The notes under the pieces: generated by a model
Database searches by the model: none
Seen by the model: the letters and a program-made list of their open reading frames with translations, nothing else
Told to the model about the DNA's origin: nothing
Source of the DNA: Rhodospirillales bacterium
GTDB lineage: Bacteria > Pseudomonadota > Alphaproteobacteria > Reyranellales > Reyranellaceae
Assembly: GCA_013205335.1 (NCBI GenBank)
Contig: JABMNB010000573.1
Span: forward strand, 1 to 6,970
DNA: 6,970 bases
Direction: 5' to 3'
Position numbers and translations under genes: made by a program
Part shown: positions 5,955-6,970 of the stretch, piece after piece
Layout of the letters: every line of letters starts with the position of its first letter
Numbering within the stretch: position 1 is the stretch's first letter

Positions 5955-6970
5955 ATGACGGCCTGCATCGTTGGTTGGTCCCACGGCAAATTCGGCAAGC
6001 TCGACGGCGAGACCAGCGAGTCGCTGATCGTCAAGGCGGCGTCCGAGGCCATCGCCCATGCCGGCATCGAGCCGAAAGACGTCGACGTCATCTATGTCGG
6101 CAACATGAACGGCGGCTTCGTGCGACAGGAATTCCATTCCTCGCTGCCGCTTCAGGCCCACCCCGACTTGCGCTTCAAGCCCTCGACCCGCGTCGAGAAT
6201 GCCTGCGCGACCGGCTCGGCCGCGATCCACATGGGCCTCAACACGCTGGCCGCCGGCAAGGCGCGCTTCGTCCTGGTGGTCGGCGTCGAGAAGATGACCG
6301 AGCTCAATTCGGCACAGGCGGGCGAGGTGCTGATCAAGGCCTCCTACGTGGCCGAGGAAGCGACCATCGAGGCGGGCTTCGCCGGCATCTTCGGCAAGAT
6401 CACCTCGGCCTACTTCCAGCGCTACGGCGACAAGTCCGACGCGCTCGCCAAGATCGCGGTCAAGGCGCACCGGAACGGCGCAAAGAACCCCTATGCGCAC
6501 TTCCAGAAGGAGTTCGCCTACGACTTCTGCCGCACGCCGTCAGAAAAGAACCCGTTCGTCGCCGGTCCGCTGAAGCGCACCGACTGCTCGCCCGTCACGG
6601 ACGGGGCGGCCGCGGTGATCCTGACCGACGTCGGCACGGCGCTCGGCATGAAGCAGGCGATCGCCTTCCGCGCCGCCGAGCACGTCAACGATTTCCTGCC
6701 GATGAGCCGCCGCGACATCATCAAGTTCGAGGGGCCGCAGCTCGCCTGGCAGCGGGCGCTGAAGTCCGCCCATCTCGACCTGCTCGATCTCTCCTTCGTC
6801 GAGAGCCACGACTGCTTCACGTCGGCCGAGCTGATCGAATACGAGGCGATGGGGCTCACTGCGCCGGGCGAAGGCGAGCGCGCCATCCACGAAGGCTGGG
6901 TCGAGCGCGACGGCAAGCTGCCGGTGAATGTCTCGGGCGGCCTCAAGGCCAAGGGCCATCCGGTCGGCGC
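5955..6970 (+). CDS. Thiolase-family acetyl-CoA acetyltransferase, SCP2/SCP-x type, 3' truncated by window
   Basis: Thiolases cleave or form 3-ketoacyl-CoA using an acyl-cysteine intermediate. The 338 visible codons contain the nucleophile C84 in ENACATGSAAIH, the H285-D286-C287-F288 motif (ESHDCF), and G334-H335-P336 in SGGLKAKGHPVGA at the window edge. The HDCF motif is typical of the SCP2-thiolase subfamily, in which its cysteine is reported to replace the C-terminal CxG cysteine of classical thiolases. A full-length protein would be about 390-400 residues, so roughly the last 50-60 residues are missing. No signal peptide or membrane helix is seen, so it is cytosolic. The start is set by the AAGGAG box. 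It is transcribed away from the oxidase operon. Substrate (acetoacetyl-CoA, branched or longer ketoacyl-CoA) cannot be decided; annotation as lipid-transfer-type thiolase would be equivalent. Nothing suggests decay. Confidence 0.9.
   Translation, partial: MTACIVGWSHGKFGKLDGETSESLIVKAASEAIAHAGIEPKDVDVIYVGNMNGGFVRQEFHSSLPLQAHPDLRFKPSTRVENACATGSAAIHMGLNTLAAGKARFVLVVGVEKMTELNSAQAGEVLIKASYVAEEATIEAGFAGIFGKITSAYFQRYGDKSDALAKIAVKAHRNGAKNPYAHFQKEFAYDFCRTPSEKNPFVAGPLKRTDCSPVTDGAAAVILTDVGTALGMKQAIAFRAAEHVNDFLPMSRRDIIKFEGPQLAWQRALKSAHLDLLDLSFVESHDCFTSAELIEYEAMGLTAPGEGERAIHEGWVERDGKLPVNVSGGLKAKGHPVG

Noticed and set aside
5616..6500. Minus-strand open frame (294 codons) opposite the thiolase and across the intergenic region
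   Set aside because: The thiolase is firmly identified on the plus strand by its catalytic motifs and strong ribosome-binding site. The antisense product runs out of frame into the coiled-coil gene.
6518..6959. Two overlapping minus-strand frames under the thiolase
   Set aside because: They are antisense to an intact catalytic domain, with no motif and no start signal.

Overview
The window is GC-rich, compact bacterial DNA. Its gene content (cyoABCD ubiquinol oxidase, a KdpE-type regulator remnant, an SCP2-type thiolase) and codon usage suggest an alphaproteobacterium. A Rhodospirillales/Reyranella-like or Bradyrhizobium-like soil bacterium would fit, but this is inferred from protein style and was not tested by any search.

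Layout. (1) Positions 1-584, plus strand: the tail of a Sel1-repeat protein, overlapping by ATGA a small exported protein of unknown function with four cysteines. (2) Positions 645-990: a degraded end-of-operon zone. It holds the C-terminal DNA-binding piece of a KdpE-like response regulator on the minus strand, a small perfect hairpin, and an imperfect 20-bp-period direct repeat. (3) Positions 991-5286, minus strand: a tightly packed cytochrome bo3-type ubiquinol oxidase operon, transcribed cyoA-cyoB-cyoC-cyoD and then a four-helix membrane protein I cannot assign. That last gene occupies the place where cyoE (heme o synthase) or a SURF1-like gene often sits. The genes overlap (ATGA, TGATG) or are 3 to 17 bp apart. 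(4) Positions 5380-5763, minus strand: a small single-helix, proline-rich, coiled-coil membrane protein of unknown function, 93 bp upstream of cyoA in the same direction. The gap holds an AT-rich stretch with a plausible promoter. (5) Positions 5764-5954: a divergent intergenic region with GC-rich palindromes and an AT-rich inverted repeat, a candidate operator/promoter. (6) Position 5955 to the window end, plus strand: the first 338 codons of a thiolase of the SCP2/SCP-x type.

How it works together: CyoA, B, C and D form the proton-pumping terminal oxidase, which oxidises ubiquinol and reduces oxygen to water in the inner membrane. The quinone-site and metal-ligand residues of CyoB are all present. 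CyoA lacks the CuA cysteines, as expected for a quinol rather than a cytochrome c oxidase. The two unassigned membrane proteins flanking the operon are the best candidates for undescribed biology, as possible accessory or assembly factors. The thiolase is divergently transcribed and metabolically separate (acyl-CoA chemistry). No RNA genes, CRISPR arrays, insertion sequences or defence systems were seen.
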